A stretch of 64,000 bases of DNA from JAPXLN01 sp033809515 (lineage in GTDB: Bacteria; Bacillota; Sulfobacillia; Fermentithermobacillales; Fermentithermobacillaceae). Positions 1-8,896 of the stretch are shown one piece after another; the stretch's first letter is position 1; every line of letters begins with the position of its first letter. Made by a program: the position numbers and the translations under genes. The stretch spans positions 124,001-188,000 of the forward strand of contig JAPXLN010000001.1 in NCBI GenBank assembly GCA_033809515.1, written 5' to 3'. Under the pieces are notes generated by a model. That model was not told the origin of the DNA. It saw only the letters and a program-made list of their open reading frames with translations, and made no database searches.

Positions 1-829
1 TCTGCTCCAGGCCAACCGGATTTCGCTTGTGGGGCATGGCCGACGAACCTTTCTGCCCTGAACGGAACAACTCCTCAACCTCTCTCACTTCGGTCCGTGC
101 AAGGCCGCGCAACCCCAGGGCCATCTTTTCCAGGGTTCCCGCCACTACCGCCAGAACAGCAAGGCACGAAGCGTGCCTGTCGCGCTGAACAATCTGGTTG
201 GACACAGGCGCAGGCGACAACCCCAGTTTCTGGCATACATACCGCTCTACAAACGGGTCAACGTGAGCGTAGGTGCCTACAGCTCCTGAAAGCTTGCCTA
301 CTGCCACCTCGTGCCTGGCAAACCTCACGCGCTCAGCGTTCCTCTTCATCTCCTCCCAGTATAAGGCAAGAACCAGGCCGAAAGTCACAGGCTCAGCATG
401 AGCTCCGTGGGTTCTGCCAATCATGGGAACGTCCTTGTACTGTAAAGCTCTGGCGGCAAGGACGTCAATCATAGACTCCATCTGCGCGAGAACCCGGTCC
501 AAAGCTTCCGTGAGCAGCGACGACAGGGCCGTATCCACTACATCGTAGGAAGTAAGCCCGTAATGTATGTACTTGCCTTCCTCGCCTACTGTCTCGGCCA
601 CCTGGCTCACAAAGGCGATAACATCGTGGCGCACTTCTTTTTCGATTTCAGCTATCCTTTCAGGGTCAACCACAGCTTTCCTGCGAACAACTTCGGCGGT
701 CCCTGCCGGAACGGTACCGACTATCTCCCACGCCTCAAGGGCCAGAATTTCGACCTCGAGCCACCTGCGATAGCGGTTAAGGTCGCTCCAAAGCCCTTTC
801 ATATGCTCTCTCGTGTACCGGGGTATCAT
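1..829 (-). CDS. purB: adenylosuccinate lyase, 3' end outside window
   Basis: Catalyses two fumarate-releasing steps of purine synthesis: SAICAR to AICAR, and adenylosuccinate to AMP. The frame is open from the ATG at 829 to the window edge, about 276 residues, so the C-terminal third is missing. Visible family motifs are YIHYGLTSYDVVDTA near residue 80, GRTHGAHAEP near 145 (catalytic His region) and the superfamily signature GSSAMPHKRNP near 260. The start lies 7 bases after the guaA stop and has a GGAGTGAAGG site that overlaps the guaA end, so the two genes are probably co-translated. guaA makes GMP and purB makes AMP, so the pair covers both branches after IMP. Confidence 0.95.
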   Translation of the reverse strand, partial: MIPRYTREHMKGLWSDLNRYRRWLEVEILALEAWEIVGTVPAGTAEVVRRKAVVDPERIAEIEKEVRHDVIAFVSQVAETVGEEGKYIHYGLTSYDVVDTALSSLLTEALDRVLAQMESMIDVLAARALQYKDVPMIGRTHGAHAEPVTFGLVLALYWEEMKRNAERVRFARHEVAVGKLSGAVGTYAHVDPFVERYVCQKLGLSPAPVSNQIVQRDRHASCLAVLAVVAGTLEKMALGLRGLARTEVREVEELFRSGQKGSSAMPHKRNPVGLEQ

Positions 830-836
830 TGATCCT

Positions 837-2102
837 TCACTCCCATTCGATGGTTGAGGGAGGCTTAGATGAAATATCGAAAACAACCCGGTTAACGCCG
901 GGTACCTCCTTTGTAATCCTGTCTGAAACCCGGTCCAACAGATCATAGGGCAGCCTTGCCCACCCGGCGGTCATGGCATCCTCAGAGCATACAGCCCTGA
1001 TGGCCATCAGATGCCCGTATGTTCTGGACGTGCCCGTGGTTCCCACAGTGTGAACACCCGGAAGAACGCAAAAACACTGCCAAACCTTATCATACCAGCC
1101 CGCCCGTCTTATCTCTTGATCCAGAATATCTTGAGCTTGGCGAACCCGGGCAACCTTGTCAGGGGTAACCTCACCAAGCACCCTGACGGCGAGTCCCGGT
1201 CCGGGGAAAGGGTGCCTGTCAACAAACTCAGCAGGCAATCCAAGCGCCCTGCCTGCCTCCCTCACTTCGTCTTTGAACAGCTCGCGCAAGGGTTCCAGCA
1301 GCTTGAGGTTCATGTTCTCAGGCAGCGCTCCAACGTTGTGATGGCTCTTAATGACAGGCCTCATGCGTGAGCCTGATTCCAGAACATCCGGGTATATGGT
1401 CCCCTGAACCATGTACTTAACAGGTCCCAGTTTCTGAGCTTCCTCTTGGAAGACCTCGATAAACCCATTGCCAATGACTCTGCGCTTCTCCTCAGGGTCA
1501 GTAACCCCTTTGAGCCTGTCATAGAAAAGACCGGCGGCTTGAACAACCTGAACTTCGATGCCCAAACCTGCAAGAGCTTGAGTCACATTGGAAGCCTCAT
1601 CCTTCCTAAGAAGCCCGTGGTCAACCATAATACAGTGAAGGTTCTTTCCTATGGCCCTTCCCACGAGAACAGTCGCTATGGTGGAATCCACTCCCCCTGA
1701 CACTGCCGAGAGCACATGAGATGAACCCACTCTGGCTTTCGTGGCGGATACTGTGTTCTCAACGAACCTTTTCATGTTCCAGCTGGGCTCAAGGGAGGCA
1801 GCGTCAAAAAGAAAACGCCTCAGGTCCTCCCGGTTGATCTCACCGTCAGCGCTTACCCGCATAATCGGACATCCAAGCCTAAGGGCAGGCAAGGCGCTCG
1901 GAATCTCCCTGCGGGTCTCACCTGGTCCTTCAACAAAAAGAATGGCGCCGGGAACAGCAGATCCCCCCAACGCGCAAGCTATCTCGTCTTCAGTTACATC
2001 CCCCGGAAGAACCATGGAATAGACATTATCTTCCCGGACCATTCTTGCCACAATCTGAGTGTTATGTCCTCCGAAATCCAGGACAATCACTTGATTACCC
2101 AT
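837..2102 (-). CDS. guaA: GMP synthase with truncated glutaminase domain
   Basis: Converts XMP to GMP using ATP and ammonia. The ATP pyrophosphatase half is intact: PP-loop SGGVDS at residues 135-140, and a dimerisation domain ending in the usual PPSTIEWE. The protein is 421 aa, against about 510-530 for the family. The loss is in the N-terminal class I glutamine amidotransferase domain. Its first part (IVLDFGGHNTQIVARMVRE, then LPGDVTEDEI) and last part (RFLFDAASLEPSWNM) are present, but the middle of about 100 residues is absent. That middle holds the nucleophilic Cys (GxCYGxQ) and the His/Glu of the triad. The frame is uninterrupted. I infer an enzyme that uses free ammonia or a separate glutaminase. 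Followed directly by purB. Confidence 0.92.
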   Translation of the reverse strand: MGNQVIVLDFGGHNTQIVARMVREDNVYSMVLPGDVTEDEIACALGGSAVPGAILFVEGPGETRREIPSALPALRLGCPIMRVSADGEINREDLRRFLFDAASLEPSWNMKRFVENTVSATKARVGSSHVLSAVSGGVDSTIATVLVGRAIGKNLHCIMVDHGLLRKDEASNVTQALAGLGIEVQVVQAAGLFYDRLKGVTDPEEKRRVIGNGFIEVFQEEAQKLGPVKYMVQGTIYPDVLESGSRMRPVIKSHHNVGALPENMNLKLLEPLRELFKDEVREAGRALGLPAEFVDRHPFPGPGLAVRVLGEVTPDKVARVRQAQDILDQEIRRAGWYDKVWQCFCVLPGVHTVGTTGTSRTYGHLMAIRAVCSEDAMTAGWARLPYDLLDRVSDRITKEVPGVNRVVFDISSKPPSTIEWE

Positions 2103-2108
2103 GCCTTG

Positions 2109-2140
2109 CGACCAGGACGACTCAAAAAGGACCCTGGTCG
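2109..2140 (-). promoter_or_regulatory. hairpin next to the guaA start codon
   Basis: Arms CGACCAGG (2109-2116) and CCTGGTCG (2133-2140) are perfect complements around a 16-nt loop with a T-run. The hairpin ends 7 nt upstream of the guaA ATG, where no well-spaced Shine-Dalgarno is visible. It could be a translational or transcriptional control element. I could not match the leader to a known purine or PRPP riboswitch. Confidence 0.35.
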
Positions 2141-2250
2141 AACCCTCCCTTCAGCACACGCCCAATTGTTGTCCGGCTTCAATCTACCATTGCCGAGCGT
2201 GACGTACAATAGTGCGCTTGATGCAGCTTCAGGTAGCCTCCTCGCCCGGT

Positions 2251-2279
2251 ATTATAGTATTGTTCAGTTGTACTGTGCC
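2251..2279 (-). promoter_or_regulatory. candidate sigma-A promoter of guaA-purB
   Basis: On the minus strand a perfect -10 TATAAT (2251-2256) lies 17 nt from a weak -35 GGCACA (2274-2279). It would give a leader of about 140 nt for guaA. It lies in the divergent gap between guaA and the plus-strand gene at 2302. Confidence 0.4.
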
Positions 2280-2301
2280 ACAAAGAGAGGAGTGCCGCCA
2301 C

Positions 2302-2825
2302 ATGCGTCCCAAAACCATGGTCATGGACATGCCAACGGTGAGCTGCTCGACAAAAGGCCTGGAGCTTGCCCGACAACACAAACGCTGCTGCGGCAAGGTC
2401 AAGAACCCGGGTAGCGTGTACCTGACCCGTCGCGTTCAGGGCGGCCGCTTTTCTCGGGTTGATCTGCGTAACCGACTCCAGGATGATCCCCTGGTCGTGG
2501 TTGAGGATTACGGTCCGGAAGCCGCCGTTCTGGCCGAGGGTCAACAGCAGTCTTTCCTCTGGGGCCTGGTAGCTTACGAACGCCTTGACCGCTGGAACCT
2601 GAGGTGTACGGAGGATGCCATCCAGAAGGCCATGGCGGTAGAAGAACCCGCTCTTAGTTCCATCCTAATGAAAGGGCAGCTTTACGAAGCTCAAGGCCGC
2701 CCCAAGACGCAGAAGCTGCTTATCGCCAGGTCCTTGACAGCTTCATAGACCACAAAGACTATGGCGTTTCGGAAGAAGCTCTGCAAAAGCCTTTGTCACA
2801 AGAAACAAACGGGGAGGAATCCACA
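2302..2825 (+). pseudogene. hypothetical TPR-like protein, probably frameshifted
   Basis: An ATG at 2302 follows a good AGAGGAG site and opens a frame that stops at 2748 (148 codons). From about 2585 the translation looks like tetratricopeptide repeats (WGLVAYERLDRWN, then KGQLYEAQGRPK). At about 2700-2706 the TPR-like reading jumps frame: inserting one A in CCCAAGAC continues it as DAEAAYRQVLDSFIDHKDY. That second frame has no stop before the ATG of the peptidase at 2826. I infer a one-base deletion, or a sequencing error, in a small TPR gene. The corrected frame would read into the S9 peptidase, so the original stop is also lost or the pair was once fused. The first 80 residues are not recognisable. 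Confidence 0.5.
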
Positions 2826-4919
2826 ATGGCAACGTCCAAACGACCTGTGTCTTCCCGGGATCTCTGGCGGCTGAGGTTCGCCGGAGACGTTCGTCTCTCA
2901 CCGGAAGGCGCAAGACTAGTCTGGGTTGAAACCAGGATAAACGCGGAGGAAAATCGCTACGAATCGGCCATTTACATGGCCGTTAGACTGGAAGATGGGT
3001 CTTACGGCGCAACCCGAAGGCTTACCTTCGGGAAACTGCCAGGCGGAAGCTATGCCAGAGACCGCTCTCCCACTTTTTCTCCGGACGGATCACGCCTGGC
3101 CTTCACCTCCAACCGGGCAGGCACAAATGACATATGGCTGCTTGACCTCAAAAACGGCGGTGAAGCGCGCCGGCTTGGACAAAAGAGCCAGGGAGCTTCG
3201 CAGGTAGCCTGGTCTCCCTGCGGCAGGTATATAGCGTACGTTGCCAGAGAACCCAGGCCTGCAGGTGAGGCAGACCCTCAGTCCCTGCCCACCGGAAAAG
3301 ACGTAACCGTAGTCACTCATCTCAGGTACAAAGCTAACGGCGTTCCCGGAGTCGTTGACCCGAGACCCCGCCACATTTACATACTAGACACAGAAACAGC
3401 TGAAACAAGACAGCTTACGTCAGGCGATTACAACGACGCCAATCCTGTGTTTTCTCCTGACGGAAGGACTGTGGCCTTCACCTCCTGCCGGGAGGAAGAC
3501 CGCGAACTTGTCTACATTCCAGACCTTTGGACTGTGCCCTTTAAGGGTGGTAACCCTGTCAAACTGACCTGCGGAAAAGGCCCTGTACGCAACCTGGCTT
3601 TTTCTCCTGATGGCAAGTGGATAGCATTTCTAGGCCATGAGAAGAGAGAAGACAGCGTGGCCAACACTGAAGTGCTCGTGATCCCCAGCGGCGGAGGCCC
3701 GGTCAGAAACATCTGGGGACATTTCAACCGCAGCGTAGGTTGCGGAATAACCTCAGATGCCCGTTTTGACGGAGGGTCTTCGGGACCCTTTTGGTCGGCA
3801 GACAACAAATATGTCTACTTTATCGCAAGCGACCGGGGTTATTCCGGAATCTACAGAGCAGGTCTCCGGGGTGGCGTGGAACTTGTGGGAGGCGCAACGC
3901 CGGGAAACATTCACGCCTGTCCGAAATTCCCTGCTGTTATCTCATCCCTGGATGTAAAGTCTTTGGGCTCCGCTCAGATTCTTGCTTTCACAGGCTCTAC
4001 AACCCTTAACCCTTGTGATATCTACTCGGTAACCCTACCCGACGGAGCCTGCAGCGCCGGCCCGGCTTCATGCCGCCTGCAGCAGGTCACGCATGTAAAC
4101 CAAGAGTTTCTGTCAGGCCTGTCTCTGTCCAAACCCGAACGCTTCACCTTCCGCTCAAAAGACGGCCTTGAACTGGACGGATGGATGATGAAACCTGCAT
4201 CCTTTGAACCAGGCAAGAAGTACCCAGCCATCATAGAGATCCACGGAGGTCCCCACTCCTCCTACGGGGAGACCTTCTTCTTCGAGTTTCAGGTCCTAGC
4301 CTCCCGTGGCTACGGCATATTCTGCTGCAACCCCAGGGGCAGTTCAGGATATGGACCTGAGTTCGCGCGCAAAGTCGTGGGCGACTGGGGCAAAATGGAC
4401 TACGGAGACATCATGGTGCTCACAGACTACGCCTCATCGCTTGACTGGGTAGATGCCGCCCGTTTGGGAGTAACAGGCGGAAGCTACGGCGGCTACATGA
4501 CTAACTGGATTGTGGGTCACACATCCCGATTTAAAGCAGCAGTGACGCAAAGAAGCATAAGCAACATGTACACGAAGTACGGCACCAGTGACATAGGTTG
4601 GTATGGAAACAAACGCGGCATGGGAGGTCGCGACCTCTGGGACAGTGAAGACTTCCTCATGGAAAGGTCGCCTATCAGGTACGCACCTTCGGTCACCACC
4701 CCATTGCTGATCATCCACAGCGAGCTGGATTACAGATGCCCCATGGAACAGGCTGAGCAATGGTACGTGGCCCTCAAGAGACTGGGCAAGGAAGTTGAGT
4801 TTGTCAGGTTTGCAGGGGAAAACCATGAGCTCTCAAGATCAGGCAAGCCATGGAACAGAGTCGAAAGGCTTGACCACATAGCAAGATGGTTCGACAAGCA
4901 TCTCACAGACGGAAACTAG
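2826..4919 (+). CDS. S9 family prolyl oligopeptidase / acylaminoacyl peptidase
   Basis: Serine peptidase that probably cleaves short peptides in the cytoplasm; no signal peptide is visible. The N-terminal 420 residues carry TolB/WD40-like propeller blades with repeated FSPDG and AFTS motifs. The C-terminal alpha/beta-hydrolase domain has the nucleophile in GGSYGGYM (Ser about 553), an acid in HSELDYRCP (Asp about 635) and a His in GENHEL (about 667). Length 697 aa is normal for this subfamily. The ATG at 2826 is chosen because GGGGAGG stands 8 bases before it; the frame is open further upstream, through the end of the TPR-like gene. The gene is convergent with kbl. Confidence 0.9.
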   Translation: MATSKRPVSSRDLWRLRFAGDVRLSPEGARLVWVETRINAEENRYESAIYMAVRLEDGSYGATRRLTFGKLPGGSYARDRSPTFSPDGSRLAFTSNRAGTNDIWLLDLKNGGEARRLGQKSQGASQVAWSPCGRYIAYVAREPRPAGEADPQSLPTGKDVTVVTHLRYKANGVPGVVDPRPRHIYILDTETAETRQLTSGDYNDANPVFSPDGRTVAFTSCREEDRELVYIPDLWTVPFKGGNPVKLTCGKGPVRNLAFSPDGKWIAFLGHEKREDSVANTEVLVIPSGGGPVRNIWGHFNRSVGCGITSDARFDGGSSGPFWSADNKYVYFIASDRGYSGIYRAGLRGGVELVGGATPGNIHACPKFPAVISSLDVKSLGSAQILAFTGSTTLNPCDIYSVTLPDGACSAGPASCRLQQVTHVNQEFLSGLSLSKPERFTFRSKDGLELDGWMMKPASFEPGKKYPAIIEIHGGPHSSYGETFFFEFQVLASRGYGIFCCNPRGSSGYGPEFARKVVGDWGKMDYGDIMVLTDYASSLDWVDAARLGVTGGSYGGYMTNWIVGHTSRFKAAVTQRSISNMYTKYGTSDIGWYGNKRGMGGRDLWDSEDFLMERSPIRYAPSVTTPLLIIHSELDYRCPMEQAEQWYVALKRLGKEVEFVRFAGENHELSRSGKPWNRVERLDHIARWFDKHLTDGN

Positions 4920-4961
4920 CTACACTGACAGAGGTCTCGGTCAGACACAGGGGTAACACAA

Positions 4962-5034
4962 AGGCCTTTCGTGGGCATTGTCGACGGGCCCGGAACAGCA
5001 AGAACCCGTAGACGCAGCTTTACACGAAAGGCCT
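4962..5034. terminator. long-loop inverted repeat between convergent genes
   Basis: AGGCCTTTCGTG (4962-4973) and CACGAAAGGCCT (5023-5034) are perfect 12-bp complements separated by 49 nt, between the S9 peptidase stop and the kbl stop. It may be a bidirectional terminator. The long loop and the lack of a T-run make that uncertain. Confidence 0.4.
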
Positions 5035-5067
5035 GACTTACAGGTAACCCTCGTACTGGATGATTCC

Positions 5068-6249
5068 CTACTTCAGCACCCCGAGAGCCTTGCCGACCTC
5101 GGCAAAGGTCTTGATGGCGAAATCAAGATCGTCTTTTTCGTGGGCCGCTGAGAGCATGCATCGAATCCTCGCTTTGCCCCTGGCTACAGTCGGATACTTA
5201 ATAGCCTGGGCAAGTATGCCCTTATCAAACAAAACCTTGGAGAACTCTGAAGCTGTGGTCTCATCGCCGAGTATCACCGGTGTAATAGGGGTCTCGGTCT
5301 TCCCTGTGTCAAACCTAAGCTTCTGCAAGCCTTCCCTGAAGTACCGGGCGTTGGCCCACAGTTTCTTCACGGGTTCGTCGCTTGCCAGGAGCACATCTAC
5401 AGCGGCCATTGAGGCAGCCGCATCAGCAGCCGTCAATCCTGAGCTGAAGAGGAAAGGACGTCCGCGCTGCTTCAGGTAGTCGATAAGCAATGACGGACCG
5501 GTAATGTAACCTCCCATAACCCCAAAAGCCTTTGACAGGGTGCCTACTTCGATTTCGACACGCCCTTCGAGATCGAAATGGTTTACGATTCCCCTGCCGC
5601 TTTTCCCCAACACGCCTTCACCGTGAGCATCGTCCACCATCACCATGGCGCCGTATTCGTCAGCCAGATCCACAATGGCCGGAAGAGGAGCGATGTCACC
5701 GTCCATGCTAAACACGCCGTCTGTAATAATGAGCATCCGGCGAGCAGTATCCTTCTCTCCCTCAATCTTGCGACGAAGGTCCTCAATGTCGTTGTGAGCA
5801 TACCTTACAACTCGGGCCTTTGACAACCGGCACCCGTCGATAATGCTTGCATGGTTGAGCTCATCGGAGAGGATCACGTCGCCGGCCCCGGTTACAGCCG
5901 GTATGACTGCCAGGTTGGCCACAAACCCCCCCTGAAGCACAATGCAGGCAGGAGCTCCCTTGAAATCTGCCAGCTTCTTCTCCAGTTCCAGGTGGATGCT
6001 CTGGGTTCCGGAAATGGACCTTACGGCTCCGGGACCCACTCCATACCTGTCAATGGCGTCTTTGGCCGACTCCTTAAGAGCAGGATGACCAGCAAACCCG
6101 AGGTAGTTGTTAGAGCACAGGTTCAGCACTTTCTTGCCGTCCACCGCAAACCAGCTCCCCTGCGGGCCTTCGATGGCACGGATGATGTTGAATAACCCCT
6201 GCTCCCTTAGGGAATCCAACTCATCTTGCAGGAAACTCATCTTTGACAC
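5068..6249 (-). CDS. kbl: glycine C-acetyltransferase (2-amino-3-ketobutyrate CoA ligase)
   Basis: PLP-dependent alpha-oxoamine synthase. It would use CoA to cleave 2-amino-3-ketobutyrate to glycine and acetyl-CoA in threonine breakdown. Family features are CSNNYLGFAGHP near residue 45, the DDAHGEGVLG aspartate region and the Schiff-base lysine in GTLSKAFGVMGGY near 243. Length about 393 aa fits. The start is ambiguous: AGAGGGGG (6257-6264) best serves the GTG at 6249; a GTG at 6252 and an ATG at 6240 are also in frame. No threonine dehydrogenase gene lies next to it, so BioF or another oxoamine synthase activity cannot be excluded from sequence alone. Confidence 0.85.
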   Translation of the reverse strand: MSKMSFLQDELDSLREQGLFNIIRAIEGPQGSWFAVDGKKVLNLCSNNYLGFAGHPALKESAKDAIDRYGVGPGAVRSISGTQSIHLELEKKLADFKGAPACIVLQGGFVANLAVIPAVTGAGDVILSDELNHASIIDGCRLSKARVVRYAHNDIEDLRRKIEGEKDTARRMLIITDGVFSMDGDIAPLPAIVDLADEYGAMVMVDDAHGEGVLGKSGRGIVNHFDLEGRVEIEVGTLSKAFGVMGGYITGPSLLIDYLKQRGRPFLFSSGLTAADAAASMAAVDVLLASDEPVKKLWANARYFREGLQKLRFDTGKTETPITPVILGDETTASEFSKVLFDKGILAQAIKYPTVARGKARIRCMLSAAHEKDDLDFAIKTFAEVGKALGVLK

Positions 6250-6397
6250 CACTTAACCCCCTCTGAACAGGAAATAACCTTTCCACAATTTCCTGATATC
6301 ATGAGATCTGTACCCGAAACCTCTTCGACAGAAAGCCTCCGGACTCCTCTGTCAACCTGACCTAGCGCCTGTGAAGACCCCGGGTAGCTGTACGCGG

Positions 6398-8896
6398 CTA
6401 TGTACGATAGAGATAAAGCGCATAGTTCAACACCCGAAGCAGCGAAAGCTCCCTGAGGACAAAGGCCCCGGTGTTCCGGAATAACGTGGCCGGCTTTGAG
6501 TTCACTTCGATAATCCACGGATACCCCGTAGAATCAAGGCCAAGGTCCACCGACATCTCCCCCGCATACCCCGACGAAGCTTCTAAGAGGCGAGGAACGC
6601 GCCGGGAGACGTCCCTGATCATCTCCTTTATCCTTCGACTTTCCCCCGGAAACGTCATGCCGAGTATATCTTCGACCCGCCGGTGACGCTCCTCCCCGGG
6701 AATCATGAACCTCTCGCTCCCTGGATTGACTCTGCACGTCATGCCTGTGCGAAGCCACTTACCGGCAGCGCCTTTCTGGTAAATCACCCTTACCTCAAAG
6801 GTTCCGCCCTGGCCTTCAGGCAGCTTAACCATGTCAATGCCTTCCTGAACAATGTAGCTCTCCCCGGAACTTTTGTCTCCTGTAACAGCATCTACAATGC
6901 TCTTCAGGGCAAGCTTGTCATGAGCCTTCTCCTCAATCACGCGGCCCTGTCCATCCCTGTACGATACCCTGAACCCATATGAGCCAGGCGAGCCGGTTCT
7001 GGCGACAAAGACCACCTTCCTACTGCCTGTACCCCTTCTCAGCTTCAGGAATGTCTCCCTGTGCTCAAGGGCAAACTCAGCTACCTGTGCAGAACCCCTT
7101 ACCGGCTCAGTCCTGGGCAAATGCCTGCTTACAAAGCTATCCTGGGCCAAAATGCCGTAGGACCGCAGCTTGTCCCTGCAAGCCCGGGAAAACTCCAGGG
7201 AATTCACAAACCGAAGACCCGGCCATTTTTCCTGCAGGTCGGGTGCAACATCAAGCACAGAACCGTCAGGCAATATATCAGGGATATACCTGTCGTAGAC
7301 CACATCGGGCAAGGGAGCCGGCCGTCTCTGCCATCCCCTTTTTTCCCGGTAGAACCAGGGCACGACCTCACCGTTCCCGTAGTCTATCTGGTCAGGGAAA
7401 AAGACGTAAACCAGCATACCCATGGCCTCTCCCATTTTGGTCATCTTGGAGAAACGATCAGTCTCCACTCCGAATCTATGGCTTTTCTCCGACTCCCTGG
7501 CCATTATGCCCAGGACCGGGCCAATCCTGAAATCGCAAGCACGCCCTTGCCGGGGAGGCAAAATACCCAGAGTTGTGCCTGCAGGAAGAAGAAGTCGTCG
7601 CCCTGCTTCACGGTTAAGCCTGACGGCCTGAGTATGAAAACACGTTGTAGAGTCCAGGCAGACCTCCGGATCAAGGAAGACGTTCTGGGATGAAACCAAA
7701 ATGGTCCGGGCTCCTGCTGAAACCGTAAGCTCGGGGCATGCAGGGGCAACCGGTCCTTCCCCGAGCACTATGCCGGGCTCCCCGGTAGGCTGCACAGGCA
7801 CGCCCCATGCCGGCCTGAAATCCCGGGTGCCGGAGACCTCTGCGACCCCCTTACGGCCCTGAAAAGCTCTGCACTCATGCAGGGCTCTGTCAAATAGAGA
7901 TTGCACATCCTGCCTGGCGGTTGACTCCATGGGCAGCCTGTCAAAAACCCTTTCCAGAGTCTGAACATGCTCTTCGAAATAAGTCTTGTTCACATTGTAG
8001 TAAGCTCTTTGCGCCTTATAGCGAGCTTCCAGAGGAATCTCAGGCCGGTTCAGTGACGCCCCCAAGACTGCCTCCAGATGGGCAGGGATTAGAGAGACAA
8101 GGGCAGTTAGGCCGTGCATGGCAGCAGGATTCCACAGAAGCGACGGAGCGGCAAGGTACTCAAATCCGGCCTCAGACAGCCTAAAACTCCCTAAAGCGCC
8201 CTCAAGGGTGCCGTGTCTTTCCCTGGCTTCACCCACAGGGGAAACCAGCATGCTCAAAACGCCGGCCGACCAGTCAAGGGCGTTCAAAAGAGCTTGAGAA
8301 GGGATTCCTCGAAAGATCAGCCGGGTGGTGAGATACACATCCGCCCACGGCGCCGGTGAGGAGATCCAAATCTCCCCCGGAAAACCCGGTTCAACCTGGA
8401 GCGCTGAGGGCCTATCCGGCCCGAATTCAGCCCAATAGACGCGTGGATTAGGAATGCCTGTAGGTTCGTGCATCCTAATGTATTCGCAGGCAGAGCCGGC
8501 AAACTCCACACATGGGCGCTGTAGCCTGGAAGTAACCCCAGACCCTGTCACATCCAACACCCAGGGACCTCCCGGGCCTAACCCTACGCTGACCACGGCC
8601 TCTTCCATTCCGAGGGAGTAAGCTGCCCTAACAGCTATGCCGCCGGCATCAGGCGTCTCACAAAGATCCTCAACCTCAACGCTGAAGACCCTTTCGACAG
8701 GCAGGATCTCCGTGAAATAGCTGCCTGGTTCTATGTGACTTATGTCAGGACAATCAGAAAGGCGGTCTATGCGAATCTGTGTATTATCGGGCCTGCAGTA
8801 AATAACCGGAAAGGAAGTTGCCGGTCCAGGCTTAATGACCCGCGGCGCCGGAACCAGGTTAATGCGCAAGCTTCGTAACAACAGTTCCTTCTCCAT
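6398..8896 (-). CDS. large ATP-grasp protein of YheC/YheD type
   Basis: 832 aa, about twice the usual length of spore-coat-associated YheC/YheD proteins. The C-terminal part (about 470-832) has the YheC/D look: LGIMARE near the domain start, FVNSLEFSRACRDKLRSYGI, FLKLRRGTGSRKV (lysine region), and EMSVDLGLDSTGYPWIIEVNSKP with the metal-binding Glu and Asn of ATP-grasp enzymes. The N-terminal 470 residues are not recognised; they include YKAQRAYYNVNKTYFEEH near 300. The start codon overlaps the stop of the upstream GTPase gene (TGATG), so the two are translationally coupled. Members of the family are linked to spore coat or envelope. Substrate unknown. Confidence 0.75.
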   Translation of the reverse strand: MEKELLLRSLRINLVPAPRVIKPGPATSFPVIYCRPDNTQIRIDRLSDCPDISHIEPGSYFTEILPVERVFSVEVEDLCETPDAGGIAVRAAYSLGMEEAVVSVGLGPGGPWVLDVTGSGVTSRLQRPCVEFAGSACEYIRMHEPTGIPNPRVYWAEFGPDRPSALQVEPGFPGEIWISSPAPWADVYLTTRLIFRGIPSQALLNALDWSAGVLSMLVSPVGEARERHGTLEGALGSFRLSEAGFEYLAAPSLLWNPAAMHGLTALVSLIPAHLEAVLGASLNRPEIPLEARYKAQRAYYNVNKTYFEEHVQTLERVFDRLPMESTARQDVQSLFDRALHECRAFQGRKGVAEVSGTRDFRPAWGVPVQPTGEPGIVLGEGPVAPACPELTVSAGARTILVSSQNVFLDPEVCLDSTTCFHTQAVRLNREAGRRLLLPAGTTLGILPPRQGRACDFRIGPVLGIMARESEKSHRFGVETDRFSKMTKMGEAMGMLVYVFFPDQIDYGNGEVVPWFYREKRGWQRRPAPLPDVVYDRYIPDILPDGSVLDVAPDLQEKWPGLRFVNSLEFSRACRDKLRSYGILAQDSFVSRHLPRTEPVRGSAQVAEFALEHRETFLKLRRGTGSRKVVFVARTGSPGSYGFRVSYRDGQGRVIEEKAHDKLALKSIVDAVTGDKSSGESYIVQEGIDMVKLPEGQGGTFEVRVIYQKGAAGKWLRTGMTCRVNPGSERFMIPGEERHRRVEDILGMTFPGESRRIKEMIRDVSRRVPRLLEASSGYAGEMSVDLGLDSTGYPWIIEVNSKPATLFRNTGAFVLRELSLLRVLNYALYLYRT

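Noticed and set aside
2103..2250. Purine or PRPP riboswitch in the guaA leader
   Set aside because: Conserved core sequences of these classes are not visible; only a hairpin can be supported.
6237..6518. 93-aa minus-strand ORF between the ATP-grasp gene and kbl
   Set aside because: Half overlaps the ATP-grasp C-terminus in another frame; composition not protein-like. A TTGACA near 6350 has no good -10.
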